Below, piece by piece: positions 1-7,150 of a DNA stretch of 16,163 nucleotides; the first letter of the stretch is position 1, and every line of letters starts with the position of its first letter. Under the pieces are notes generated by a model. That model worked only from the letters and a program-made list of their open reading frames with translations, did not search any database and was not told the origin of the DNA. A program made the position numbers and the translations under genes. The DNA is taken from NCBI GenBank assembly GCA_039798005.1, contig JBDKGV010000065.1, forward strand, positions 1-16,163, read 5' to 3'. The stretch is from JBDKGV01 sp039798005. Lineage in GTDB: Bacteria; Fibrobacterota; Fibrobacteria; UBA5070.

Positions 1-157
1 GCCAGTCCTTCATTTCCGGGGCCACCCACTTGATGGCCACGAACAGGATCAGGCTCTTGACGAAGTTGTCATTGAGGACCCCCAAGGACTGAACGAGAAA
101 GAGTCCATGCCACGAAGGGCGTGCCGTTGTGCCTTGAGCGGCTTGGGTGTCATGCAT
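1..157 (-). CDS. MFS / LplT-like transporter, N-terminal fragment (runs off the left edge)
   Basis: A reading frame starts with ATG at 157 and stays open to base 1, giving 52 visible residues that begin MHDTQAAQGT. Residues 19-40 contain the segment QSLGVLNDNFVKSL followed by a hydrophobic stretch. This matches the first transmembrane helix of major facilitator proteins of the lysophospholipid transporter (LplT) and acyl-ACP-phospholipid acyltransferase type, where a Q-F-L-G-A-F-N-D-N-x-x-K signature is typical. The start was chosen because it is the only ATG upstream of this signature, about 18 residues before the first helix. No good Shine-Dalgarno sequence precedes it. It lies 67 bp downstream of the NERD gene on the same strand. 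The fragment shows the family only; the substrate and any fused acyltransferase domain lie outside the window. Confidence 0.62.
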   Translation of the reverse strand, partial: MHDTQAAQGTTARPSWHGLFLVQSLGVLNDNFVKSLILFVAIKWVAPEMKDW

Positions 158-224
158 GCGTGGGGCACAAATTGCGAAAATGAAGGCCGGATGTGCTGTG
201 GATTCCGGGACTTTGTGCGTGCGC

Positions 225-1832
225 TCAGCGATGGATGAGCAAAATCAGCAGATGCTTGGCTCGAGCGGCCATGGCGTACAGCGTTTCGGCGGGGGTGTCG
301 GGGTCGATGTCCACCAGGATCACGGCATCGGCTTCGACCGCCGAGATCTTTTCCAAGGGCAACAGCGGGGCCTTGTCGCGATTCCAACCTCCGATGCGGG
401 CGACCCACTTGAGCCGCGGATCCTTCCATTGGGAGAGGGCGGAGGTCTCCCGGGTGCGCGCGGACAGCACGGCGATCTGACCGGGCTCCAACCTCTCTTG
501 CTGCATGAGCCGATGAAGCTCTTCTTTCAGGAGTCTTTCTTGATCCTGCGGCGTGGACCAGAACAGTTCCCGCACCGGCTCACCATGAGGACATCCCGGT
601 TCGAGATCCAGATTCCTTCCGGTATGGGATGCGATCCACTGGGCGATGGTGCGGGTGCAGCGTACGGCGCGATCGAGCCGACAGCGGGCAAGGCCCGGAG
701 GGTACACGGGCTCGGCGTGGGGGGGAAGGGCCGAAGGGTCGCGGAAAAGGATCATCGGGCCTTCGACGGGATCCCGCAACAGCAAGGAAAGGCAAGGCCA
801 CCACGCATTGGGGAAATGCTCCGCCTCATCGCAGACCAAGGCATCCCAGCGCAATTCCGGTTGCATCGCCAAGGCTTGGCCGAACCGGTCCAGCTCCGGA
901 CCCTCCTCGGCATCCAAGCCCGCCTTGCGCAGGAAGCCGTTCAGGAAGTGCTCCCGGCTGTCGACCTCCACGGCCTGCAGGTCCGCTAGGGTCTCGAGCC
1001 GTTCGGCAAGCAAGGGGTTCTGGCAGAGGTAGAGCACGCGCTTGCCGCGTGCCGCGAGGTCGCGCGCCCGGGCGATGGCCAAGGTGGTCTTGCCGGTCCC
1101 GGCGGCTCCCGAGATCAACAGGCGTTGGTTTTCTCGCAGGGCGTCGAGAAGACGCACTTGGTCGGCGTTGGCGCGGGCGTACAGGGCTTCCTCGGCGCGC
1201 ACCACATCGCGCAGGAGCGGAACCGATTGCGCCACCGGATGGAAGAGCTGGAGGATGTCCAGATGGTAGCCATCGGGCGCAGGGCGATGGGTCCACGGCG
1301 AAGGCCAGGCCAGCACGGTGATCAGGCGCTCTTCAAGGCTTTCCAGGTCGAGGTGATCCAGGATCAGTCGACGGGGCAGGTCCTCGCCGAAGGGGTTTTC
1401 GTCCTGCGGAAGCGGAGGGATGTCCGGGAAGCAAACCATGGGTTCGATGCGCGGCACCGAGGGGGCTTCAGGCTGCCCGATGGAGCGTTTCTTGGCCAGT
1501 GCCTTCAAGCTGCGTCGGAAGGCGTACACTCCGTGGCTGGCCTGATCCAGCGGCGACTGGATGGGGTGCCAGCGCCGGTGTCCATCGATGCTGAACCAGC
1601 GCTCGCCTTCCCGCTGGATGCCACCGCCCTTGACTTCGATCAAGGCCACGCCATGGTCGCGGTGATAGAGCACGGCATCGGCCTCGCCGGGAAGCTCGGC
1701 GTGCAGGATGTCGTCGCGGTAGACCCAATGCACATTGAAGAAAAGGTGCCAGTCGTCGCTCAATGCCTTGCAGGCATGCGCCAAGCGAAGTTCCGAACCG
1801 GCTTTGGGCAGATCTCCATGCAGTGTGGCCAT
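225..1832 (-). CDS. NERD nuclease-domain protein with P-loop (SF1-like) helicase/ATPase region
   Basis: A 535-residue protein in two parts. Residues about 15-115 look like a NERD (nuclease-related) domain: an acidic residue at D52, then the core ALIEVKGG with E65 and K67, the D...ExK arrangement of restriction-like nucleases. Residues about 220-535 form a P-loop ATPase with Walker A GAAGTGKTT at 242-250 and Walker B LVCDEAEHF at 332-340. Late motifs resembling superfamily 1 helicases follow, EADAVILVDID near 500-510 and ARAKHLLILL near 523-532. NERD-helicase fusions are known and are presumed to act on DNA, but no specific pathway is established. The helicase part is short for a UvrD-type enzyme and may be a reduced ATPase rather than a full helicase. 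The start ATG at 1832 has only a weak ribosome site (GGAAG directly before it). Family assignment is good; function is open. Confidence 0.82.
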   Translation of the reverse strand: MATLHGDLPKAGSELRLAHACKALSDDWHLFFNVHWVYRDDILHAELPGEADAVLYHRDHGVALIEVKGGGIQREGERWFSIDGHRRWHPIQSPLDQASHGVYAFRRSLKALAKKRSIGQPEAPSVPRIEPMVCFPDIPPLPQDENPFGEDLPRRLILDHLDLESLEERLITVLAWPSPWTHRPAPDGYHLDILQLFHPVAQSVPLLRDVVRAEEALYARANADQVRLLDALRENQRLLISGAAGTGKTTLAIARARDLAARGKRVLYLCQNPLLAERLETLADLQAVEVDSREHFLNGFLRKAGLDAEEGPELDRFGQALAMQPELRWDALVCDEAEHFPNAWWPCLSLLLRDPVEGPMILFRDPSALPPHAEPVYPPGLARCRLDRAVRCTRTIAQWIASHTGRNLDLEPGCPHGEPVRELFWSTPQDQERLLKEELHRLMQQERLEPGQIAVLSARTRETSALSQWKDPRLKWVARIGGWNRDKAPLLPLEKISAVEADAVILVDIDPDTPAETLYAMAARAKHLLILLIHR

Positions 1833-1898
1833 GCTTCCATTCTAGCCTGTCCGCGAGGCGGGTGCTTCATGTTTCGGGCGCCTCCCGCACCTCACCCC

Positions 1899-1987
1899 GG
1901 CGGCGATGCCGCCTGTCCCTCTCCACCGGGTGGCGAGGGACGGTTCAGCCGGGCCGGGCTGCCTGCCAAGCCTCCGCTGCGCGGGGG
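1899..1987. repeat. Cluster of short hairpins in the 1833-2037 spacer
   Basis: This gene-free spacer of about 205 bp lies between two minus-strand genes and is packed with inverted repeats. GGCGGC-GAT-GCCGCC is at 1899-1913. CCCTC...GAGGG with inner CCACC/GGTGG is at 1917-1939. CCTCCGC-TGC-GCGGGGG, with one G-T pair, is at 1971-1987. No open frame here looks coding. In the minus direction it follows the stop of the small secreted protein, so it may act as a terminator or 3' stability element. It resembles the GC-rich intergenic hairpin repeats common in high-GC genomes. It differs in sequence from the repeat family at 8794-11505. Confidence 0.45.
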
Positions 1988-2037
1988 TCTTGGGCCTGTC
2001 GGCCGGCATCCCTGGCGCGCGTGTGCAGGGCAACGAC

Positions 2038-2550
2038 TTACCTGATCTCCTCGGCCCTTTTGCGGGCGGCATCATTGGCCTTCGGGGTCGTGCGCACATC
2101 GAGAACGGCGACCGGGGCGGTCTTGGAAAGGGGCTGGACCACGAGGTATTCGCCGATGCGGTCCTTCGCCTCATGCGGGTTGCTGTTCACCGCTCCCGCA
2201 TAGCAGGTGGCGCGATAGATCAGGGCGAACGGCTTGCCGTTGCGCAGGCGCCACTCCATCATCTTGCCGTAGACGACGCGATCGCATGAGAAGCCAGGAT
2301 GCAAGGAAACCGGATCGCCACCGCCAGCAAGTTCGATGCTGCGGTAGGAATCCATCCCGCTGTAGTATTCGTAGATGGAGTTGCCTGCAGGCCCCTTGCA
2401 ACGGGCGGGGATGTCGGATCCCGGAGCCGCTTCCTCCTCGGGGAAGGCGTTTTCGCAGTCCTTCTCCATGTCCGTGTAAGTGCTGGTGTACTTGTCGGCG
2501 GCGAAGGTCGAAGTGCCGAGAAGCAGGAGGGCAAGGGAAAACAGATGCAT
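2038..2550 (-). CDS. Small secreted protein of unknown function
   Basis: A 170-residue protein with a clear Sec signal peptide: MHLFSLALLLLGTSTFAA, with likely cleavage after FAA and before DKY. The mature part has four cysteines, in EKDCENAF, PARCKGP, GFSCDRV and RATCYAG, which could form two disulfides in the periplasm or outside. A WRLRNGKPFALIYRATCY segment near the middle resembles uncharacterised periplasmic proteins, but I do not recognise the family with certainty. The frame extends upstream to 2634. The start at 2550 is preferred because it begins exactly at the signal peptide and because the upstream extension would be encoded by the nifB terminator hairpin. It sits just beyond that terminator, so it probably has its own promoter in the 50 bp between. 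No link to nitrogen fixation is visible. Confidence 0.72.
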   Translation of the reverse strand: MHLFSLALLLLGTSTFAADKYTSTYTDMEKDCENAFPEEEAAPGSDIPARCKGPAGNSIYEYYSGMDSYRSIELAGGGDPVSLHPGFSCDRVVYGKMMEWRLRNGKPFALIYRATCYAGAVNSNPHEAKDRIGEYLVVQPLSKTAPVAVLDVRTTPKANDAARKRAEEIR

Positions 2551-2600
2551 GATGGGCGCCTTTTCGCGAAGGGACGGATTCGGGAAAAGGTAAATGCCCC

Positions 2601-2632
2601 AAAGCAAAGAGACGCCCCGATCGAGGCGTCTC
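2601..2632 (-). terminator. Rho-independent terminator of the nif operon
   Basis: Read on the minus strand just after the nifB stop, GAGACGCC (2632-2625) pairs with GGCGTCTC (2616-2609). The inner CGATCG segment can close the stem further, and a T-rich tail TTTGCTTT follows. It lies 26 bp beyond the nifB stop codon and before the next minus-strand start, as expected for the end of the nif transcript. Confidence 0.7.
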
Positions 2633-2658
2633 AAATTGCAGAGCGATGGAGGCTTGGA

Positions 2659-3948
2659 TCAGCCGCAGCCGGTGCCGGGTTCACGCACCTTGCCGCAGCC
2701 GCACTCGCCGCCCATGCCGTTGCGGCGGGCCTTGAGGATGGCCCAGTCGCCGGTCCAGGCCGCTTCCAGGCAATCGTCGATCATGCCTTCCATCTCGAAG
2801 ACCTCGACGCCCATGGTGGACAGCGCCTCGCGGGGAGCTTTGCCTGCGGCCGCCGTCAGCACGGCGCGGCAGTCGGACAGGAGCTCGCTCAGGTCGCGCC
2901 AGCGATCCACGCCGCCGCCGAACTCGGGAGCCGGACGCTCCTCGAGGAACTCGAAGCCGTTGTCGGTGTGCGTGTACACCAGGAAACGGTCGGCCACGCC
3001 CAGGTGCTGGTTGACAAGCAGGCCTTCCTGGGTCGCCACGGCAAAACGGTTCTTGTCGCGGACCTTCTTGGGGGCCTTGGTGGCGCAGGCGTCCAGGCAT
3101 CCGGCCAGCTCCGAGGAGTTGCCCTCGCCAAGCAGACCCACGGCGTCGGCGCGGCAGCGGCTGCAGTGGGTCATCTGCTTGATGTGCTTGCCGGCCAGGG
3201 CGCGCAGTTCCATCATGCGCATCGCCGAGGGCTCCTCGAGGTGCGCAAAGGCCGAGCCTGGGGCCGGGGTGAGCGGGATGCAGTTGTGGACGTTGGCGCC
3301 AAGACTTGCCACCCACTTGGCCACCTCGACCACGTGGTGGTCGTTGATGCCGGGCATGGTGACAGTATTTGTCTTCACCGTCATGCCCATGGAGACGAGC
3401 GAACGGATGCCCTCCTCCTGGCGCTCCAGGAGCACCAGGCCCGCGTCGCGGCCGCGGTAGGTCTTCTTGCCGTCGCGGATCCAGGCGTAGATCTGGCCGG
3501 TGAGGTCGGGGTCGACCGAGTTCACCGTGACGGTCACGTGCGACACGCCGATGTCGCAGAGCATCTTGGCCTTGGCCTGGGTGAGTCCGAGTCCGTTGGT
3601 GCTCACGCACAGGAGCATCTCCGGGGCCACGTCCTTGATCAGGCGCAGGGTCTCGAAGGTCTCGTCGTTGGCCATCGGATCGCCGGGGCCCGCGATGCCG
3701 ACCACCGACAGGCGGGACTCGATCTTGAGCGCCTCGAGCACGTACTCGGCGGCCTGCTCCGGGGTCAGCACGCGGCTGGTGACGCCGGGGCGCGACTCAT
3801 TGGAGCAGTCGTACTTGCGATGGCAGAAATTGCACTGCACGTTGCACTTGGGCGCGACCGGCAGGTGGATGCGGCCGAACTTGCCGGCCATCGCCGGATT
3901 GAAGCAGGGGTGCTTGGAAAGGTCAGGGGTCGAAAGTGTCGCGTCCAT
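2659..3948 (-). CDS. nifB: Nitrogenase cofactor biosynthesis radical SAM protein NifB
   Basis: NifB fuses two 4Fe-4S clusters with insertion of carbide, using S-adenosylmethionine, to give NifB-co, the precursor of FeMo-co. The 429-residue protein has the radical SAM cluster motif CNVQCNFC at 35-42 (CxxxCxxC), the GPGDP SAM-binding segment at 87-91, and further cysteines at 223, 262, 265, 284 and 288. Residues about 300-405 form the NifX/dinitrogenase cofactor-binding-like C-terminal domain found in many NifB proteins. The tail is Cys/Gly rich (GGECGCGK...). Two in-frame ATGs are possible. The one at 3948 is chosen because AGGAG lies 7 nt before it; from the ATG at 3954 the spacing would be only about 1 nt. 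It follows nifN with a very short gap and is the last gene of the operon. Identification is firm. Confidence 0.96.
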   Translation of the reverse strand: MDATLSTPDLSKHPCFNPAMAGKFGRIHLPVAPKCNVQCNFCHRKYDCSNESRPGVTSRVLTPEQAAEYVLEALKIESRLSVVGIAGPGDPMANDETFETLRLIKDVAPEMLLCVSTNGLGLTQAKAKMLCDIGVSHVTVTVNSVDPDLTGQIYAWIRDGKKTYRGRDAGLVLLERQEEGIRSLVSMGMTVKTNTVTMPGINDHHVVEVAKWVASLGANVHNCIPLTPAPGSAFAHLEEPSAMRMMELRALAGKHIKQMTHCSRCRADAVGLLGEGNSSELAGCLDACATKAPKKVRDKNRFAVATQEGLLVNQHLGVADRFLVYTHTDNGFEFLEERPAPEFGGGVDRWRDLSELLSDCRAVLTAAAGKAPREALSTMGVEVFEMEGMIDDCLEAAWTGDWAILKARRNGMGGECGCGKVREPGTGCG

Positions 3949-3964
3949 CGTCATTCTCCTTTGC

Positions 3965-5326
3965 TTACCAGTAACCGTATCCGACTTCGTTGTCGTCCTG
4001 TCGTGACTCGATCAGCGTGTTGGCCACCTGATCGAGCAGCCGCAGCGCCCCTTCGTAGCCCACGTGCAGGATTCGCTGGGATCCGAAGCGATCGTGGACC
4101 GGGAACCCGACCCGGATCAGGGGGATGCCCCACTGCCGGCACAGACGATAGGCCTTGCTCGATCCCAGCACGAGGTCGACGGGCTTGCCTTCGGCCTTGA
4201 GGGCGTCGACCGCCTCCTCGAAGTCGCGGAAGTCGCCGCCCTGAATGGTGCGGGGTGAGTTCTCACGCAATGATGCGCACACGCGGGAGATTTCGGCATC
4301 GAGCTTCTTGGAGGTGCCGCCGGAGACCACGAGCACCACATCGGCGCCCATCTCGGTCAGGAAGGAGACCAGTCCGATGGCCAGATCCTCATCGGCCTGC
4401 ACGGCGATGCGCTTGCTGCGCAGGACCTTGTGGGCATCGATGAAGGCATCCACCAGACGGCCGCGATCCAAGGTGAGCTCTGCAGGCGTCTCGTGGCCGG
4501 TGATTTCCTCAAGGCGTGCCAAGAAGGCGTCGGTTTCACGCAGTCCGATGGGGAAACCGGTGCGCCAGAGCTGGACCTCGTGGCGCTCGGCCAGGATCTG
4601 CCCGGCCGATCCCTTTTCGGCAAGGGTGCGTCCCAGCTCCAAGGTGGCGCGGGCACCGGCCATCTTGCGGATGTCGGCAAGCTTGGTGCCGCCGGCGGGG
4701 ATGGCCAAGGCTTCTTCCAATACCGGGCCGTCCATGGTCTCGGAGTAGTCGGGAAGCATGGTCATCGGCTTGCCGTACATGGCGCAGATCTCGCGCAGGT
4801 GGCGCAGGTCGGCCGGGCTGACCATGCCGGGCAGCAGGTTGAAGCCGTCGTGGGGCATGTTGTCGTCGGCCAGTTGGTCGACCATGGCATTCACCGCGTC
4901 GTGGAAGCCGTCGATGTGCGTGCCGTTGAAGCTGGGGGTGCTGGCGTGGACCACCGGAGTGGAACTTTCGCTGGCGTACTTGTTCAAGGCGGGAGTGAGG
5001 TCCTCGCCCTGCACTTCGGTCAGGCAGGTGGTGGCCAGGCCGATCATGCCGGCCTCATACTTGCCCGCGGCGTTGTGAAGACCAGCCACCAAGGAAGAAC
5101 CGCCGCCGAAGACCGCTTCACTCTCGCCCAAGGAGGAGGACGCGATGTCCACCGGCTCGCGGAAGTGCCCGATCAGGTAGCGGCGGATGTAGGTGGCGCA
5201 CCCTTGGCTGCCGTGCAGGTAAGGGACGGTCCCCTCGACGCCACGGTACGCGAGACACGCGCCCAAGGGGCGGCACACCTTGCAAGGGTTGGCTGTGGAC
5301 ACGTAGTCCTTGGTTGGGGCCTTCAT
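3965..5326 (-). CDS. nifN: Nitrogenase FeMo-cofactor scaffold subunit NifN
   Basis: NifN pairs with NifE to form the heterotetrameric scaffold that matures NifB-co into FeMo-co before transfer to NifDK. The 453-residue protein has the nitrogenase component 1 fold. Its N-terminal Cys pattern is NPCKVCRPLGAC (C15, C18, C24), followed by HGSQGCATYIRRY (C43) and LATTCLTEVQGED (C101). These are features of the NifN branch rather than NifK, including the short N-terminus. The sequence ends YGYW. Its ATG overlaps the nifE stop by 4 bp (ATGA) and has GGGAG a few bases upstream, so translation is probably coupled to nifE. nifB follows at once, the order seen in organisms where nifN and nifB are adjacent or fused. 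Confidence 0.94.
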   Translation of the reverse strand: MKAPTKDYVSTANPCKVCRPLGACLAYRGVEGTVPYLHGSQGCATYIRRYLIGHFREPVDIASSSLGESEAVFGGGSSLVAGLHNAAGKYEAGMIGLATTCLTEVQGEDLTPALNKYASESSTPVVHASTPSFNGTHIDGFHDAVNAMVDQLADDNMPHDGFNLLPGMVSPADLRHLREICAMYGKPMTMLPDYSETMDGPVLEEALAIPAGGTKLADIRKMAGARATLELGRTLAEKGSAGQILAERHEVQLWRTGFPIGLRETDAFLARLEEITGHETPAELTLDRGRLVDAFIDAHKVLRSKRIAVQADEDLAIGLVSFLTEMGADVVLVVSGGTSKKLDAEISRVCASLRENSPRTIQGGDFRDFEEAVDALKAEGKPVDLVLGSSKAYRLCRQWGIPLIRVGFPVHDRFGSQRILHVGYEGALRLLDQVANTLIESRQDDNEVGYGYW

Positions 5327-6693
5327 GCGAGTCTCCCGGTCTTGCGTGGGGTGAAGAGCCAGACGGGCGAGGTGACCGTATCGCGCACTTCACGGGCGAA
5401 GTTCACCATGCCTTCGAAGCCTTCGAGAGCGAGCTTGCGTTCGTGGTTGTGATCGACGAAGCCCAGTCCCAGCTTGTGGGCCAAGGGTCGTTCCTTCACG
5501 CCGCCCACCAGCACGTCGACATCGTTGTCCTTGAGGAAGGACAGCAGCTCGAGTGGATTGCTGTCGTCCACGATCACGGTGCCCTTGTCGGCGATCTCGC
5601 GGATCTCGCGGTACTCGTCGGAGGTGCCGCTTTGGCTGCCTACCAGCGAGACCTGCATGCCCAAGTGGCGGAAAGCCTTGATCAGCGAGAACGCCTTGAA
5701 CGACCCGCCCACGTAGATGGCGGCCTTCTTGCCTTCGCAGGCCTTGCGGATCGACTTGATCTCGGGGAGGATGGAGCCCAGCTCGGTCTTGACGAGTTCG
5801 CGGGCCTTGAGCGTCACGCCGAAATCCACGTCGGCAAAGTGACGGGCCACCGCATAGAGCGATTCCGCCATGTCCTCGACGCCGAAGTAGGAGGCGCGGA
5901 TGAAGGGGATTCCGTACTTGTCCTTCATGGCGCGGGCCATGTCCATGGTCGATCCGGAGCACTGCACCACATTGAGGCTGGCGCCGTGGGAGCGCTGGAT
6001 GTCGGCCACGCGGCCATCGCCGGTGATGTTGGCCACGATGTGCAGGCCCATGGCCTCGAAGTAGCGGCGGATGATCCAGATCTCTCCAGCGAGGTTGAAG
6101 TCCCCGAGGATGTTGATGGAGAGCTTGGGGATTCCGGTGGTGTCGCCGGTTCCCACCAAGCGCATCATGGCTTTGCTTGCGGCTGAGTAACCGGCGCGCT
6201 TGTTGCCCTTGAAGCCTTCGGATTCCACCGGAATCACGGGGATGCCGTACTTCTCCGAGACGCGCTTGGCGGCGGCCTCGATGTTGTCGCCGATCAGTCC
6301 GGCAACGCAGGTGGCGTACAGGAAGGCGGCCTTGGGGTTGTGCTTTTCGATCAGTTCCGAGACGGCGCGCTCCAGTTTCTTTTCGGCGCCGAAGATGATG
6401 TCCTTCTCCTGGAGGTCCGTGGAGAACGAGAGGCGGTGCAGCTCGGGGCCTGACGACAGGGCGCCGCGGATGTCCCAAGTGTAGGCGGCGCAACCGATGG
6501 GGCCGTGGACGAGGTGGATGGCGTCGGCGATCGGGTAGAGCACCACGCGGGCGCCGCAGAACACGCACGCCCGCTGTGACACGGCACCCGAAAGGCTGGG
6601 CTTGTCACATTCGATGGTGTCCTTGCCATCACCCACGGTCAGCATCTGACCGCTGCGCTCCTTGAAGATGTCCATGCCCGTGCCGTTGCTCAT
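5323..6693 (-). CDS. nifE: Nitrogenase FeMo-cofactor scaffold subunit NifE
   Basis: NifE is the partner of NifN in the cofactor assembly scaffold. Counting from the ATG at 6693 the protein has 456 residues. Conserved parts are RACVFCGARVVLYPIADA (C43, C46), HGPIGCAAYTWDIRG (C68), LYATCVAGLIGDN (C129) and SINILGDFNLAGEIW, all typical of NifE. The cysteines at 43, 68 and 129 fit the P-cluster-like ligand set. The frame is open further upstream, but 6693 is chosen because its ATG overlaps the stop of the small Cys-rich gene (ATGA); a second in-frame ATG at 6675 is less likely. The downstream 4-bp overlap with nifN indicates tight coupling. nifD and nifK are absent here, so this is a stand-alone cofactor-assembly operon or a part split from nifHDK. 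Confidence 0.94.
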   Translation of the reverse strand: MSNGTGMDIFKERSGQMLTVGDGKDTIECDKPSLSGAVSQRACVFCGARVVLYPIADAIHLVHGPIGCAAYTWDIRGALSSGPELHRLSFSTDLQEKDIIFGAEKKLERAVSELIEKHNPKAAFLYATCVAGLIGDNIEAAAKRVSEKYGIPVIPVESEGFKGNKRAGYSAASKAMMRLVGTGDTTGIPKLSINILGDFNLAGEIWIIRRYFEAMGLHIVANITGDGRVADIQRSHGASLNVVQCSGSTMDMARAMKDKYGIPFIRASYFGVEDMAESLYAVARHFADVDFGVTLKARELVKTELGSILPEIKSIRKACEGKKAAIYVGGSFKAFSLIKAFRHLGMQVSLVGSQSGTSDEYREIREIADKGTVIVDDSNPLELLSFLKDNDVDVLVGGVKERPLAHKLGLGFVDHNHERKLALEGFEGMVNFAREVRDTVTSPVWLFTPRKTGRLA

Positions 6694-6920
6694 GCACTGG
6701 CTCCAAAGGCCTGGATGGTCCAAGGGCGCTGAGGAAGGCTTTGCACCATGTCCGGCAGGCAGGAGGTGCCGCAAGAACCGCAGTCGGAGGGGGAGCACTG
6801 GCCTCCACCGCTTCCGAAGCCGTCATCGAAGAGGCGCATGGGGCCGTTCATGGCGATCATGCGTCGGGTCTGGGCGTCAAGGGGCTGGCGACGGGGCTCG
6901 TTCGTGAGGGTGTCCGACAT
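6690..6920 (-). CDS. Small Cys-rich protein heading the nifENB operon (unknown)
   Basis: A 76-residue protein with a strong ribosome site, AAGGAGG, about 5 nt before its ATG. Its stop codon overlaps the nifE start by 4 bp, so it is very likely translated and coupled to nifE. A charged N-terminal half with QTRRMIAMNGPMRLFDD (17-33) leads to a Gly-rich linker and a compact cluster QCSPSDCGSCGTSC, with cysteines at 42, 47, 50 and 54 (Cx4Cx2Cx3C). There is no signal peptide or membrane segment. Four close cysteines could bind an Fe-S cluster or zinc; that is inference. I do not recognise it as NifX, NifW, NifZ, NifQ, NifT or a ferredoxin. Its place as first gene after the nif promoter suggests a role in cofactor assembly or Fe-S delivery to NifEN or NifB. 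Confidence 0.82.
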   Translation of the reverse strand: MSDTLTNEPRRQPLDAQTRRMIAMNGPMRLFDDGFGSGGGQCSPSDCGSCGTSCLPDMVQSLPQRPWTIQAFGASA

Positions 6921-6990
6921 GATGACCTCCTTGGCAGACCGCTTTCCTCCCTCGACAGTGATGGAGCATTAGATCTGTATTGAAGGCTTG

Positions 6991-7007
6991 TGCAATCCGC
7001 GTACCAA
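6991..7007 (-). promoter_or_regulatory. Sigma-54-type (-24/-12) promoter of the nif operon
   Basis: On the minus strand TTGGTACGCGGATTGCA fits the RpoN consensus YTGGCACGNNNNTTGCW with one mismatch in the -24 element. GG and GC are separated by exactly 10 nt. Transcription would start near 6980, leaving a leader of about 60 nt before the ribosome site of the small Cys-rich gene. RpoN-dependent promoters are usual for nif operons. Confidence 0.75.
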
Positions 7008-7028
7008 TCGAAATCCGGTTCGCAAGAC

Positions 7029-7126
7029 GGTCATTCAACCTCTTGTCAGATGCATTTGTCAATCATTGTCATTGACGCGGCATCTGTCATTGACGTTCCG
7101 AACCAACGGATGGCTTGTCAGTGAAC
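7029..7126. promoter_or_regulatory. Cluster of TGTCATTGAC-like repeats, putative enhancer
   Basis: Six related 11-mers lie here: GGTCATTCAAC at 7029, TGTCAGATGCA at 7044, TGTCAATCATT at 7057, TGTCATTGACG at 7067 and again, identical, at 7085, and TGTCAGTGAAC at 7116. The core GTCA-T-TGAC is a near-perfect palindrome. They sit about 50-145 bp upstream of the predicted sigma-54 transcription start, where activator sites are expected. They do not match the NifA site TGT-N10-ACA. The same stretch precedes the divergent plus-strand gene at 7151, so the sites could serve that gene or both. Confidence 0.55.
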
Positions 7127-7150
7127 ACAGTGCTGGAAAGGCTTGTTGCA

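Noticed and set aside
2299..4200. Long open frame on the plus strand opposite nifB and the end of nifN
   Set aside because: It is antisense to clearly identified nif genes and its length follows from high GC and codon bias. Its low-complexity Gly/His/Ala-rich translation matches no protein family.
7029..7126. CRISPR array
   Set aside because: The repeats are about 11 bp with irregular spacing of 10-31 bp, unlike CRISPR repeats and spacers.
7116..7129. NifA-type site TGT...ACA
   Set aside because: TGT and ACA are separated by 8 nt here rather than the 10 nt of the NifA site.
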